A stretch of 64,000 nucleotides of DNA from Drosophila miranda (lineage: Eukaryota; Arthropoda; Insecta; Diptera; Drosophilidae), in NCBI RefSeq assembly GCF_003369915.1, contig NC_046677.1, positions 25,624,913-25,688,912 on the forward strand. Reading direction: 5' to 3'. The position numbers and the translations under genes are program-made. Positions 31,522 to 43,597 of this stretch are shown here, piece after piece. Every line of letters starts with the position of its first letter. The first letter of the stretch is position 1. The notes beneath the pieces were generated by a model. That model ran no database searches, was not told where the DNA came from, and saw only the letters and a list, made by a program, of their open reading frames with translations.

Positions 31522-32827
31522 GTTGAATGGTATTAAGATTTAAACACCCAGTTTCAAAGAAATATACATTCTTCATGAGGGAAGGGGAAGGGGATGTCTG
31601 CTTTGGAATGTGATAAATGGGATATATGTATATGTATATAATAAGCCTTTAAATATTTTTAGAAATGTACGCAAACCAAGTCTGAAGATATATGTTTTAA
31701 TCTGTTCGATGGTGTAAAACATGACCATCTAAATCTTGTATTAAGCTCGCTCTCCACAACTCTCTCTTCTCTGGTCTTATCGCCTCAGGGAAGCAGTGAT
31801 TAATTGGGAAAAAGCTTTCATTCTCTCATTATCATTCTGTTTATATTCAATAAAATTTCTATCCACTTCTGGTTTGTGCATGTATGGTAGCATTCGTTGT
31901 GTTATCGTTATTTTTGTTTATGTCTCATTTTATCAGGTTTGAGGCTCACAAACATTCCTTTGAATCGTGTTGTATTTATTATTTATTTTGGATGAGACTA
32001 TATAACTAATTAGTTAGTTTTAATTATAGCTAGTTAGACTTAATTGTGCATCCTTGTCCAAATAAATTACCATATGGACAAATTACCAGAACATAGCTAA
32101 ACGTTAAAAGTGCTAAATATTAAGGGTGCCAAAACTTTTATTTTAGACTTTTAAAACCTTTGAATAGAATGCATTAAAGTAACGCTTTTTAGAATGAGCC
32201 AATCTTAAGGAAAATATATTCATTTATCGGATAATATTATTCTTCTCCTGAAAATAGCGATGGAAAAGTGTTGCTGTACCAACACATAAGTCATTTACAA
32301 TCCTAATTATGATAAAAAAAGAACACAAAAAAAACACATAAGTCCGGAACTGTATGTTACATAAAACTAAAATTTTGGTATTCGAAATGATAAGCCATAA
32401 ATGTGGAGCAATCTAATAAATAAAGGTACTAAAGATAAGTGAGAGATTTACCATTTTACTTTTTAGACCCAGGGTTGTGAAAAAAGTACTAGAATCATGC
32501 TTGCCCGTCCAACAAAAGATGGGCCAATCAATTTGTTTTGTTTGTGTGTATATTATTATGCATTATTGGTATCAATTACATGATAGATACTATAGTTTGT
32601 GCTACATTAATATTTAGGCAAAATGTTAAATTATTTCAAAAAGGAAAATCATTCGAAAATACTTCAATACCCTTTGAATCCATTTCACAACATTCTATTT
32701 CAGTTAAAGGAGACGGTTACCTATGCGTGGAGCACGTAGGCAGATAAGAGAATTAAAGTTAAGGCAAAGAGAGGCAACTTAAAATGCTACAAATTTGGTT
32801 CTCAGGGGTCGGGTCTGGTCTGTTTTG
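31522..32827. other. intergenic DNA, no gene seen
   Basis: AT-rich DNA between the desaturase-like gene and the first UGT. Only short chance open frames. Confidence 0.5.
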
Positions 32828-32866
32828 ATAAATAAATAGCTTGTCGTGTGCCTCGGTTCCAACAGT
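32828..32866 (+). promoter_or_regulatory. core promoter of first UGT
   Basis: An ATAAATAAATAG TATA-like sequence (from about 32828) lies about 33 nt before an ACAGT initiator (A at 32864). The spacing matches the other two UGT promoters, but the TATA box is weaker. Confidence 0.4.
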
Positions 32867-32895
32867 ATTCGATTATACGTTGACCAGACGGGAAA

Positions 32896-34482
32896 ATGTT
32901 AGCAGTCCGCTCCATATTTTTATTGCTAGCAACGTTAGCGGTGTGCGCTCGCGGAGCGAACATTTTGGGACTGTTTAGCAGTCACAGTCCGTCCCATTTA
33001 ATAGTGCACATGTCTGTGGTCAAGGCCCTGGCCGAGGCGGGTCATAATGTCACAGTGGTTTCCATGCAGAAGCCCAAAGTGATGCACAAGAATATCCACC
33101 TGATAGTGGTGCCGGTAAAGGAGGAGCAGGAGCGAGTACTGGAAGCCCAATTGGCCACAATGGCGGGTCAGAAGAACTCCATTGTGAGCACTCTGAATCG
33201 CCTGATGAACGACATGAATGTGATGATCGACGCCCAGGCAGATCTGCTATCGGACCCACGGTTCCAGCGCATCTACGAGACGAAGTTCGATCTGATGATA
33301 TTGGGATATTTTATCAACGATTTTCAGTTGGGGGTGGCTGCCAAACTGCAAGTGCCCGTGATCATAGACTGGATGAATGCGCCCATCCCTATCATAGACG
33401 TCTTTACTGGTAATCCTACAGAGGTGTCCTATGTGCCCAACATGGCAACAATTGCCGAGCAGCCCATGAGTCTGCTGAAGAGGGCCGAAAATTTGGCCAA
33501 GTATCTGTTCATCACTTACATGAGCAATAAGCTGGATAGCCGAGTGACACGTCATTTTAATAACAACTTTGGGGGGGAGAAGGGACTGCGTAGCCTGGAA
33601 GAGATGAGGAAAAATATCTCCCTGGCGTTTGTCAATTCTCATCTGATCAGTGAGGGTCCCATCAGGCCGCTTGTTCCTGCCATCGTTGAAATCGGCGGCA
33701 TACAGGTTAAGGATACGGCGGATCCTCTACCCAAGGATATTGATCAGTTCCTGCAACAGTCTCCGGAGGGAGCCATTCTCCTCTCTCTGGGCTCGAACAT
33801 CAAGAGTACTGCCGTGAAACCGGAACTGATCCAAATCATCTACAAGGTCTTGTCGGAAATCAATCGTAATGTGATTTGGAAGTGGGAGGATTTGGAAAAA
33901 ACTCCCGGCAATTCCACCAACATACTTTACAAGAACTGGCTGCCGCAGGACGATATTCTGGCCCATCCCAACACAAAACTCTTCATCACCCATGCCGGCA
34001 AGGGAGGCATCACCGAGGCGCAGTATCATGGCGTTCCCATGGTGGCCTTGCCCATATTTGGGGATCAACTTGGTAATGCCGATCAGATGGAGCGCTCCGG
34101 CTATGGTCTGGCCCTCGATCTTCTGAGCATCACTGAAGAAAGCTTTAGGGCAGCCCTCAATGAGGTTCTGGAGAATGATAAATATCGCCAGACCATTAGC
34201 AAGTTCTCCTCGATGTACAGAGACCGTCCAATGACCGCCAGGGAAACGGTTGTCTACTGGACTGACTACGTCCTGCGGCACCGAGGAGCACCGCACCTGC
34301 AGAGCCCGGTCGTGCACATGAGCTTCATCGAGCTATTCAATCTTGATCTGTATGCTTTGCTTATATCGGTTCTTGTTATAATTCTGGTCCTAATTCGGTT
34401 AACGGTTCGTTTTGCGTGGAACAAACTGCAGGGCAAGGCGAAGTGTAGTCCAAAAACTTCAAAGAAACAGAAAAAGCTGTGA
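32896..34482 (+). CDS. UDP-glycosyltransferase (Ugt36 family), intronless
   Basis: A 528-residue UGT that transfers a sugar from a UDP-sugar to small lipophilic molecules in the ER lumen. It has an N-terminal signal peptide (LLLATLAVCARG), a mature start ANILGLFSSHSPSHLIVH with the catalytic His in SHSPSH, the UGT signature FITHAGKGG...FGDQ (residues about 357-385), and a C-terminal membrane segment followed by a short Lys-rich cytosolic tail ending KQKKL, a KxKxx ER-retrieval signal. There is no intron, unlike its two tandem neighbours. It corresponds to the D. melanogaster 36B Ugt cluster; which member is orthologous I cannot tell. Confidence 0.93.
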   Translation: MLAVRSIFLLLATLAVCARGANILGLFSSHSPSHLIVHMSVVKALAEAGHNVTVVSMQKPKVMHKNIHLIVVPVKEEQERVLEAQLATMAGQKNSIVSTLNRLMNDMNVMIDAQADLLSDPRFQRIYETKFDLMILGYFINDFQLGVAAKLQVPVIIDWMNAPIPIIDVFTGNPTEVSYVPNMATIAEQPMSLLKRAENLAKYLFITYMSNKLDSRVTRHFNNNFGGEKGLRSLEEMRKNISLAFVNSHLISEGPIRPLVPAIVEIGGIQVKDTADPLPKDIDQFLQQSPEGAILLSLGSNIKSTAVKPELIQIIYKVLSEINRNVIWKWEDLEKTPGNSTNILYKNWLPQDDILAHPNTKLFITHAGKGGITEAQYHGVPMVALPIFGDQLGNADQMERSGYGLALDLLSITEESFRAALNEVLENDKYRQTISKFSSMYRDRPMTARETVVYWTDYVLRHRGAPHLQSPVVHMSFIELFNLDLYALLISVLVIILVLIRLTVRFAWNKLQGKAKCSPKTSKKQKKL

Positions 34483-34562
34483 AACATCTTAATACAAAAT
34501 ATATAAGAATTAAGTAATACAACCAAAGTAAGAACTCATTTCTAGCTTTATTTTCTTAATCA

Positions 34563-34568
34563 AATAAA
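34563..34568 (+). terminator. poly(A) signal of first UGT
   Basis: AATAAA 81 nt after the stop codon. Confidence 0.55.
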
Positions 34569-35033
34569 ACTTAAATATGAAAATGGTTGGTATGGTTTTG
34601 TCGAAAAAATGTTCAGTAGTCAAGTCGTAATTGGGTCACATATATCGCAATAAGAAATTTGTATGTGGTAATAGGACTATCATTAATTTTGAATACTTAT
34701 GTTAAGATTGATAAAGCTGTTTTTAAAAACCAAACCTCCCAGGCAACAAACAATGTTTTCTCAATCGGAGGTCATTATTATTATCTCATATCTGTCTAGA
34801 TTATTTTGTTGTCGGCTGACATCTGCCGTTTCATTATTAAAAAGCATTTAAACAGTACTCAAGCGCCTGATAGGCGATCGGTTATCGGGACCTATGGTTG
34901 CTGATAAGTTAAATTAATGTTTTCTACATTATAACCAAACGATTGGATGCCACTGCGGAGTCACTGCGGTGCAGCAAAAACGTTTGCCAGTCATATCAAT
35001 TCCAAATATTTACACTTCTTTGAGAGACAAATC

Positions 35034-35070
35034 TATAAAAACTCGTCCGCTAGGGGATCGTCGCTCAGTC
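35034..35070 (+). promoter_or_regulatory. TATA/Inr promoter of second UGT
   Basis: TATAAAA begins at 35034 and the initiator TCAGTC is at 35065-35070 (A at 35067), 33 nt apart. The start codon is 38 nt further on. Confidence 0.75.
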
Positions 35071-35104
35071 AAGTATTGCGGGATCGAGCAAGAGTATTCT
35101 TATA

Positions 35105-36790
35105 ATGGAAAAATTTCTTCCGGCTTGTTTGCTAGTGGTTCTCATGCTGGCAATACAGCCTGCTATCATCGAAGGGGCCAATATCCTGGGCGTATTCAAC
35201 AGTCACAGTCCCTCTCATGTGATCGTAAACATGGCTGTGGCTAAGACTCTGGCAGATCGGGGTCACAACATCACAGTGCTGACCCAGATGAAGCCCAAGT
35301 TTCAGCCTCATGAGAACATAACGGTGATTGTGGCGCTACCTACGCCCGAACGGGAGAGGATTACTAAGGAATACATGGCTCGAATGTCCAGCCAGCAGAA
35401 ATCCTCTTGGAGCTTTCTGGCCAAGCTATTTGTGCGGTCCAGTCCAATACTCGATGGACAATACGAGTGGACTCAGCATCCCAAAGTAAAGGCCATCTAC
35501 GAGAATCCCCAGACCAAGTATGATCTGGTAATTTTGGGTCTGATGCTCAACGATTTCCAACTGGGCTTTGCAGCTAAACTCCGCTGTCCGGTGATTTTAT
35601 CCTGGGTGGGAATACCTATGCCCTTTATGGATTCGCAGGTGGGAAATATCGATGATCCGGCCTATGTTCCCAGTCTGAACGTAGCCCTCGAACCGGGGCA
35701 ACTTACCATGGGATTTGGCATGCGTTTCATCAACTTCTTTAAGTATTCTTTCCTGAAAATTGTAGATGTTTTTATGAGGCAGAAGATGAATGACTATTAC
35801 AAGTGAGTATTACAAGTGATTGATCCAAAAACGGCTAGCCTTCAACCATTAAATGTTGTGTCATTTCGCAGTGGAGCTTTTGGCAATGATTCAGATCCGG
35901 AGTTTCCTTCGTACTACGAGATGAAGCGTCGCATATCCCTGCTGTTCTACAACTATCATGGCCCCAGCGAGGGACCCATCCGTCCCACAGTCCCGCAATC
36001 CATCGAAATTGGTGGCATACAGGTGAAGGAGAAGCCTGATCCTCTAGCTAAGGATCTGGCTGAGTTTCTCGACAATTCCACTGAGGGAGCCATACTCTTT
36101 AGTCTCGGGACCAATGCCAGATTCACTGATATTCGTCCTCAAATCGTAGAGGTTTTGTACAATGTGCTTTCCAAGCTTCCTCAGCGGGTGGTCTGGAAGT
36201 GGGAGGACATGGAGAATACACCAGGAAATGCATCAAATATATACTTTAGTAAATGGCTTCCCCAGGACGACATCCTGGCGCATCCAAAGACTCGACTCTT
36301 CATCACCCATGCGGGTAAGGGTGGGATAGCCGAGGCCCAGTTCCATGGAGTTCCTATGCTTGCATTCCCGATATTCGGCGATCAGCCGGGAAATGCAGAA
36401 CTTATGGCAAAATCAGGATTTGGACTCCATCTGGATATCCTCACTCTCACAGAGGATGTTCTGGAGGAGACCATTCGTGAGCTCTTGCAGAATCCCTCTT
36501 ACGCGGCGAGTGTGGGCAGATTCTCGGCTCTATATCGCGATCGTCCGCTGACCGCCCGCCAGTCGGTTGTCTACTGGACAGAGTATGTACTCCGCCACCA
36601 GGGCGCATATCACCTGCAGACTCCCCGGCTCCACATGGATATCGTCGCCCGCCACAATCTGGATGTGTACGGAACACTCGTGCTGTTTGGATCGGTTACG
36701 CTGTTAATACTACGCCTGGCATTCCGATATGTATTTCACAACGTTTTAGGAGCTGTGCGTGGTCTAAAGCCTAAAGATAAGTTATTCTGA
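35105..36790 (+). CDS. UDP-glycosyltransferase (Ugt36 family)
   Basis: Two coding exons, 35105-35802 and 35872-36790, split by a 69-nt intron (AA|GTGAGT ... TTTCGCAG|T, phase 2); 538 residues. It has a signal peptide (CLLVVLMLAIQPAIIEG), mature ANILGVFNSHSPSHVIVN, a second half carrying FITHAGKGGIAEAQFHGVPM...FGDQ, a transmembrane segment (LVLFGSVTLLILRLAF) and a tail ending KDKLF (KxKxx). All functional motifs are present. It is the middle gene of a head-to-tail trio. Confidence 0.93.
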
Positions 36791-38771
36791 TTGACATTCA
36801 AGTCCAAAAAGAGAAAAAATAATTACATAAAATGAGTCAGTAATTACTAGTAGTAGTAAATAATAATAATCTATAATGAAATGAAACACATTAGTGTGTG
36901 CTAAGTCCCACGGAAACAGATTTAGTCATCAAATCACAGTATCGCCATCATAGTATAGTAATTTAAACAAGGGAGTGCCCAAAGAAAGTGCCTAAAAATA
37001 GACAGTACAAACATATAAAATTACAAAGTCGACTATTCAAATGCCCTGGCGGAAAGCCAGTTCGATTATTTTAAAATTTAGATGGAATATGACTCGACAT
37101 TTGAAATTATGAATAGTACATTTTTATTGACTTTAATTAAAACTCACAATGTTTTTTGAATGGAATGAATGTTGAATGGAGTACAACAAGTGCACTTGCC
37201 TGTGGAAAGAAGCATAAGTTTGTGAAGGGTATATGCCGTCTGGAAGGGTATATGCCAAAGTAAATTTGCTGAATACTCAGAATAATCTTCCCCATGAGGA
37301 ACGCCCAACGAGAGAGAGAGAGAGAGAGAGAAAGAGAGTGCATAAAGATCAACACAGAACGAAAAAGCGAGTGAGTGATGCACAAGCAAAAATAACCAAG
37401 GGCTCAATGAGAGCGGGAAAAGCTTTGCTGGAAAGCATGACTGGACAGAAAGCATCCATTGAAGTGTTCTGTTTGTGCTGAGAGACAGACGGTAGTGACA
37501 GAGAGAGAGCCACCGTGTAATCAAGGAGCCTTGAAATTAATTGCTTACACTTGCTCTTGCTTGCAAAATGCAGTGTGTTGCGCCACTGTAAGTTAGTTTA
37601 GACTATAAGCGGTCTACTAACAGTTAACACTATCTATGTTGCTGGGGGCATTATAAACTACTTCGTATTCCAAATATTGATTGATCTCCTAGGTTATTGA
37701 AGCCTAAATTTCCCTCCTGTTGTAGTTTATTCTTATCTTGATTACAACATAGCATAGTTATACCTTTGAAACACACTGTTATGTTGATACCCATGCGAAT
37801 CTCTTATCGTTAAGCTTTTATTATCAACAGATAAAGTTTATAATCCCAAGGTGCCACTTTTGACCTGCATTATAGCTTTAACAATTATGTCGCATAGCGT
37901 ACACGTACTCCCCTCCAAGCTTAACAGGTTGCCTCCTACTCTCTGTCCATGTTTATTTATAGAAATGTCCCTCTCCCTGGCGATCGGCTCTCTTTAGCTC
38001 CCACTCGTGGCCCAAGAGTGCGATCGCAGCGGTTCGATTCGATTCGGATTCAAATTCTCAGTGAGTCGCAAGGCAGCGCGTGCCCGAACGCGTTTTGTTT
38101 TCCAAATTTGTTGTCTAGTATTTAATAGTGTATTGTATTGTTGCTGTCTCCCGAGGAGGTATTTAAAATATCTATAATTGTATTGTTAAAGTCATCAGCT
38201 GAGTGCGAAGTGAATGAACTAATGAAACACTAGCTAACCTCTAAAGTGACATTGACTGTGAGAATATTTGCCCCTTAACCCACTCGCCCGTGAAGTTCTG
38301 TGAAATATGTCGAGCTATGAGCAGTCGTTTTAACCTTTCTTGTATTTCAATATATTCGTTTTAATTTCATTATTCAACGAATGAACAGTTTTGTTTTACT
38401 TTTTGGATGTTTTGGCATGGATGATATCGCGATAGTAGTCGGAGTTTATTATCTGTATTCTCTCTTAGAAACTACTTTTTAAAACTTTTTGAAACCACTT
38501 TTTGTCAATTAGATGAACGGGAATGCAATTGTAGTACAATTTTTGGTAATCATACAGTACACTACACCGTAGCATTTCTATTTAAATTAAACGGACTAGC
38601 GGATTGAGTAAAAACCTAAACTTCTGGTTTCATAATCAAAGAAGTACTTTCCCAATTACTATTACTATTACTTCTATAAGTTTCAAACATTCGTTGCCAA
38701 CTGACACGCATTTTTTCAGATTAAACGGCTAACGAAACCTTATCAGTGTGTTATCGTGTCTACCGAAGTAC
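36791..38771. other. intergenic DNA between second and third UGT
   Basis: Two kb without a supported gene. It contains a (GA)n tract at 37311-37338. Around 38000-38160 sequence becomes GC-balanced with a TCAGTG initiator-like motif near 38058; an upstream non-coding exon for the third UGT is possible, with an acceptor TTTTTTCAG near 38720. Confidence 0.4.
37311..37338. repeat. (AG)n microsatellite
   Basis: About 28 nt of AG repeats with one AAAG interruption; possible GAGA-factor binding substrate. Confidence 0.8.
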
Positions 38772-38808
38772 TATAAGATACGAGCCAGAATCTAGTAACC
38801 GATCAGTC
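38772..38808 (+). promoter_or_regulatory. TATA/Inr promoter of third UGT
   Basis: TATAAGA begins at 38772 and initiator TCAGTC is at 38803-38808 (A at 38805), again 33 nt apart, with the start codon 37 nt later. The layout is the same as for the second UGT. Confidence 0.7.
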
Positions 38809-38841
38809 TAGACACGGACTTCATCGACGAATTAACGAGTC

Positions 38842-40698
38842 ATGACTGAGCAACGAAGCACCCTCTTGGGCTGCAGCTTGGGCGGCCTGCTGCTCGCCTT
38901 CCTGGCCCTGCAATCCCTGCCCCAGAGCACCGAGGGATCCAACATTCTGGGAGTGTTCACCAGTCACAGCACATCGCATTTCATTGTGCACATGTCCATT
39001 ATGAAAACGCTTGCCGAGAAGGGTCACAATGTGACAGTGGTGTCGTCGGTGCCGCCGAAGGTGACCCACAAAAGCATCAAGCACATTGTCATCCCACTTA
39101 GTGAAGAGGAAGAGAAGTTGATCCACGGAGGCATGGTGGATATGGTCAGGCAGAAGCCCTCCACTTGGACCACCATGAAATCGATTTTCACTTCGCTTGC
39201 CGGGCTCATAAACAAACAGGTGGATACCCTGGAAGACAAGCGTTTCACGGATCTCTACAATAACAAAGACAACAAATTCGATATAGTCTTTGTGGGCTTC
39301 TTTTTCAATACGTATCAGGTGGGACTGAGTGCCAAATTCAATTGCCCCTTGATTGTTTCGTGGATGGCTCAGCCCATGCTTATGGTCAACGAAATTATTG
39401 GAAATCCGGAGCTGTCAAGTGTCCCTCAAATGTCAATATCCGTGCCCGCAGGGAAGGCCATGAACTTCCAGCAGCGTCTGACGAATTTCCTCAGCAGTAC
39501 CGGCTATCGATTCCTCGGCAAATTCCTTCACTTCAAATACCAGGGCTTCTATAAGTGAGTAGTATTGACCCAATTTTAAAGATACCAAGCTGTAATTTTC
39601 CATCGACTCATATCAGTTTACTTAATCATGTTGCTGTTACAAGAACCAGCTATCATTGAAAGATTATCAAAACTAAACTTCTCTCGTATTAATGTACCTC
39701 CCGTAAATATGTATGATTGCAATCTAATTGATCTATAATCTATTATTTATTTGGAACTCTTTTTTGTCTTCCCCCACAGACGTCTTTGGGGTGATGACAA
39801 GAGCATGCCCAGCCTCGAGCAGGCAATGAAGAACGTCTCCCTGGTCTTCTGCAACAGTCATGGCATCAGCGAGGGTCCCATCCGCCCGAATGTGCCCGCC
39901 GTCATTGAAATCGGTGGCATCCAAGTGAAGAGCAAGCCAGATCCCCTGCCAGAAGATATCAAGCAGTTCATGGATAATTCCAAAAATGGTGTCATCCTGT
40001 TTAGTCTTGGCTCGAATCTCAAGGGCGATCACTTCAAGCCTGAGGTGGTGACGACCATCTTCAAAACTCTGTCCAGTCTGAAGCAGCAGGTGATCTGGAA
40101 GTGGGAGGATCTCCAGACTACTCCTGGAAAGTCTGCCAACATATTGTACAAGAAGTGGCTGCCCCAGGATGATATCTTGGCCCATCCCAAACTCAAGCTT
40201 TTCATCACGCATGCGGGCAAGGGTGGCGTGGCCGAGGCCCAGTACCATGGAGTCCCAATGTTGACCCTGCCCGTCTTCGCCGATCAGCCAGGGAATGCAG
40301 ACAAAGTAGTGGAGAACGGCTATGGCCTGCGCTTGGAGCTCAACTCCTTGGAGGCGAAGGAGTTCAAGGAGACTATCAAAGAGATTATCAGCAATCCAAA
40401 GTATGCCCAAAAACTGGAGACCTTCTCCAAATTGTATCGCGATCGTCCCCAGACGGCCCAGGAATTGGTTGTCTACTGGACGGAGTATGTGATCCGTCAC
40501 CATGGCGCTCCTCACATGCAGAGTCCTCTGGTCCACATGAGCATTGTCGCCAGCAACAATCTGGATATTTACGCTATCGTAATTTTGGCATTATATCTGA
40601 TCTTCCTCGTCAATAAGATTGTGTGGAAGTTTTTGTGGAAAAAATGTACTGGAAAATCGAAGAAAACAGCACAGAACAAGAAGGTTAAAAAGCAATAA
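38842..40698 (+). CDS. UDP-glycosyltransferase (Ugt36 family)
   Basis: Two coding exons, 38842-39554 and 39780-40698, with a 225-nt phase-2 intron at the same codon as in the second UGT (donor AA|GTGAGT, acceptor CCCCCACAG); 543 residues. Signal peptide (GGLLLAFLALQSLPQSTEG), mature SNILGVFTSHSTSHFIVH, UGT signature FITHAGKGGVAEAQYHGVPM...FADQ, membrane anchor (IVILALYLIFLV) and a Lys-rich tail ending KVKKQ (KxKxx). The two second exons are exactly 919 nt each, showing tandem duplication. Confidence 0.93.
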
Positions 40699-40758
40699 GT
40701 TTATACTGATAGAATACTAAGAATTTGATATTTTAAAATATAAAGCGAAAAAACGACA

Positions 40759-40764
40759 AATAAA
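40759..40764 (+). terminator. poly(A) signal of third UGT
   Basis: AATAAA 60 nt after the stop codon. Confidence 0.55.
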
Positions 40765-41387
40765 ATGTAAAAACGAGAACTTTGTATATTTGGCATACAA
40801 TTGTAAATCTGCAGATTGTAGACGATGCTCTGAGTTCATCCGTTTGTTATGTACAGTGAAAGTTTAAGGTGTAAATAAGGAAACGATCTCCTTAGAAAAT
40901 CGAACAGAATCATAATGAAAACAATGGAAAAATAATTTCCATAGCGATTATTAAAAAACAAATACAGGACTTTATCACCATTAATGTATTATCATTTTGT
41001 TACACCTCTCCAGTAACGTCTTCCGGCTATCAGCTAAAATCCAAGACAAAATCTTCGAACACGCACAGCCAGTTAGATTAGCCAAATTTGAACTGAAAAG
41101 CCTAACAGTCGATAGCCTCTTCTATTGCGCTGCCACCAGCTCAACCGGAAAGCCAAGCGGACGCATATATCCTTCTCGTTCACACTGCAAGCTTTTTCTA
41201 TAAGGCTGTCTCCTTCAAACAGAATCCGTCACCTTATTTCTAAATTCATCTTGGTCTAGTGTAAAACGGCCATACAAATTTGAACCAGTTCCAAAAGCTT
41301 TCGCCTTACTTCGGCTGAGGGAGCCAGTGTGTAATGTATATATCATGTAATGCAGACGCATTAACTACATGTGTATTTAACGGTTTT
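40765..41387. other. short intergenic region, no gene seen
   Basis: Spacer between two genes whose 3' ends face each other. No coding exon supported. Confidence 0.5.
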
Positions 41388-41393
41388 TTTATT
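41388..41393 (-). terminator. poly(A) signal of dihydrodiol dehydrogenase-like gene
   Basis: AATAAA on the minus strand, about 170 nt after the stop codon. Confidence 0.45.
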
Positions 41394-41565
41394 GCCAAAA
41401 AATTTGTGGATTTTAAAGATAATCGGTTTATGTAAGAAATGTGCTTGGTTGACAATTTATATGTTGGATTAGACAGTTTCAAAACATGTACATTATTCGC
41501 AAACAGAAAATACATTCATAATTATGTTAATATATCCACCAGATGGTATTGTTTGCCCGCCCGCT

Positions 41566-43127
41566 CTATGCGCCTGCGCCTTTCTTCTTCGTCGAAAGAT
41601 TCTCTGCTTCACTGGTGTCGAGATCGGTAGCAGTTTCCGTGGAATTTTTCAGATCGTTCTCCAGCTGAAACTCCGTATAAACTTCCCGGCTCCGACCCAC
41701 ACCTAGTTGGGCGTGGATGCTGTCCATTAGGTTGGCCAGGAGTCGGCTCTCGTTATGGTTGAACAGCTCGCTTTGGGTGCAGCCATTCAGGATGCAGTTT
41801 CGCACCTCCTCCGCCTCGTAGCACATACCTAAGCGGTTGTGATAGTGAGTGATCACCTCGTCCCCACCAGGCAGTGGGAACTCGTAGTCAGTGTCCTCGG
41901 TAATGAGACGCGTGGGACACCAATAGTTGGTCATCTGTGGGGAAAAAGTTCTATAGGAAGATCAGGGAAAGATCTGTGAACACACCTTGATGCATCCGTC
42001 TTTGCCCTGGACGATGGCCTTATTGCTCAGCTTCTCCTCGGCACTCACCTCGATGTTGGCCCAGCGGTTGTGGCTAAAAGCCAGCTCTATATTGGCCACA
42101 ACATCGATATTCTCCTCGTTGAGCTTTCCCGTAGCCCGCACCTTCTCTGGCACTTCCCGATACACCCATAGCGCCAACTGTATCCCGTAAACACCAAAAT
42201 CGCTCGCCACTCCCCCGTAGAGGGCCATCTTTCTCTGCGATACGGGCAGTCCGAGGGTGCAGTGTACATTCTGGACGTCGCCCAGCCGATTGCGCAGGAT
42301 CAGGTGGCGCAAATAGTGGTAGGCGGGCACGCAGCGTGGCCACATTCCCTCCATGAGGAAGAGACCGCGGGCCTGGGCTTTCCGCAGCAGCTTCTCTGCA
42401 TTTGACTCGCTCATGCAGATCGGCTTCTCGCACAGCACGTGCTTGTCATGGTTCAGCATCAGGTGGCAAAGTTCACCGTGCAACGGATTCAGGGGCGATA
42501 TGTAAACAACATCTGACGTCAAGGAAGTAGGATTGTTAGTAGGTTATCATCAATAGTAAGAATCCATTCAAAAAACACATTTTGAAGCAGAATAAGAAAT
42601 TAGGGGACTATCTATCCCAAAGCTCTGAGCTCAAAACCCATTATATCCTTATCAAACATTGCAGATAAGTAAGTTAGTAATTTGCAATAGCTAACGAAGC
42701 GAATACAAGAAACAGACGGACTTCCACTGAATGCAACTGACTGCAGATACAGCGGGAGGGAAATCATTGATTCTAAATACTCACCAACGCTTTGGCACTT
42801 GGCCAGATCCTCAAAGCTGGTGTACACGTTTTTCACTTCATATTTGTCAGCAAAGGCTACGGCGTGCGAACGATAGGCGGCCGCACAAGAGACGATCTCA
42901 TGACGGTGCGGCGGCAGGACACTCAAAGCAGCAGCAAAATCATCTGCCATAAGGCTGACCGGCGCTATTCCCCACCTCAAAGTTTTGCCGTCGTCCGGTT
43001 GCGATTTGTAATCTTCCAAGTTGTTTTTGGAGTTGTCACTCTTGCCTGCGTTGTCTGTGTTGTCAGTACTTCCATCACTGCCGCTGAATCGATTGATGTG
43101 CAACAGTCGTGGGCGTGGCCTGCACAT
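41566..43127 (-). CDS. CG13280: dimeric dihydrodiol dehydrogenase-like (Gfo/Idh/MocA) oxidoreductase
   Basis: Three coding exons: 43127-42785, 42512-41986 and 41934-41566; 412 residues from the ATG at 43127. The Rossmann half reads LRWGIAPVSLMADDF ... VVYISPLNPLHGELC ... VLCEKP; the Lys of CEKP and the Tyr in DFGVYGIQ, both catalytic in dihydrodiol dehydrogenase, are kept. The usual Gly in the dinucleotide loop and the Arg of the ARD cofactor motif are replaced (APVSLM, AAAYRS), so NADP binding may differ. The C-terminal half (MTNYWCPTRL, GMCYEAEEVRNCI, ESRLLANLMDSI) is typical. The N-terminus before LRWG is a low-complexity Asp/Asn/Ser-rich extension. The reading frame stays open upstream of this ATG to about 43280. 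The gene number is recalled from synteny. Confidence 0.85.
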
Positions 43128-43292
43128 GCTAGTGTAGACGTTGCCTCTGCTTTTGCTTTTGCTGTTGTTGTTGTTGTGCTGGATGACTCTGTAGTGGTGG
43201 CGGCTCTCCGAAGCGAGTTGTCTGGACGAGCGCTTGGCGCGAAAGGTGGAGAGTGCATCTGGGGGAGACGTGGGCCGGGCAGAGATTAGTCA

Positions 43293-43299
43293 CCTTATA
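43293..43299 (-). promoter_or_regulatory. possible TATA box of dihydrodiol dehydrogenase-like gene
   Basis: TATAAGG on the minus strand, 166 nt upstream of the annotated ATG. No good initiator lies at the expected distance. Confidence 0.3.
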
Positions 43300-43597
43300 G
43301 AGTGAAAACTACGACAACTCGCAGTTGAGTTCGGTTGCGACTTTGTTGTTTGTCGCGTAAAACGCATTTCATTCATACAATCGAACGTTTTTCCACGAAT
43401 TGGCGAAATTGCGGGTGTTTGTTTGGGTCTCGGCAACCGGTCCCCGGTGTGGTTGTTGCCTGGGTTGGGATTGGTATTGTATGGACCATCTACGTCGAAA
43501 CCAAGACGACTGGGGCATTATGTGGCGCTGTTTAGTGCGTCAGTTCCTCCATAATTAGTCATATTTGTTTAGCATCAAAACTTGCGATAACTCGCAG

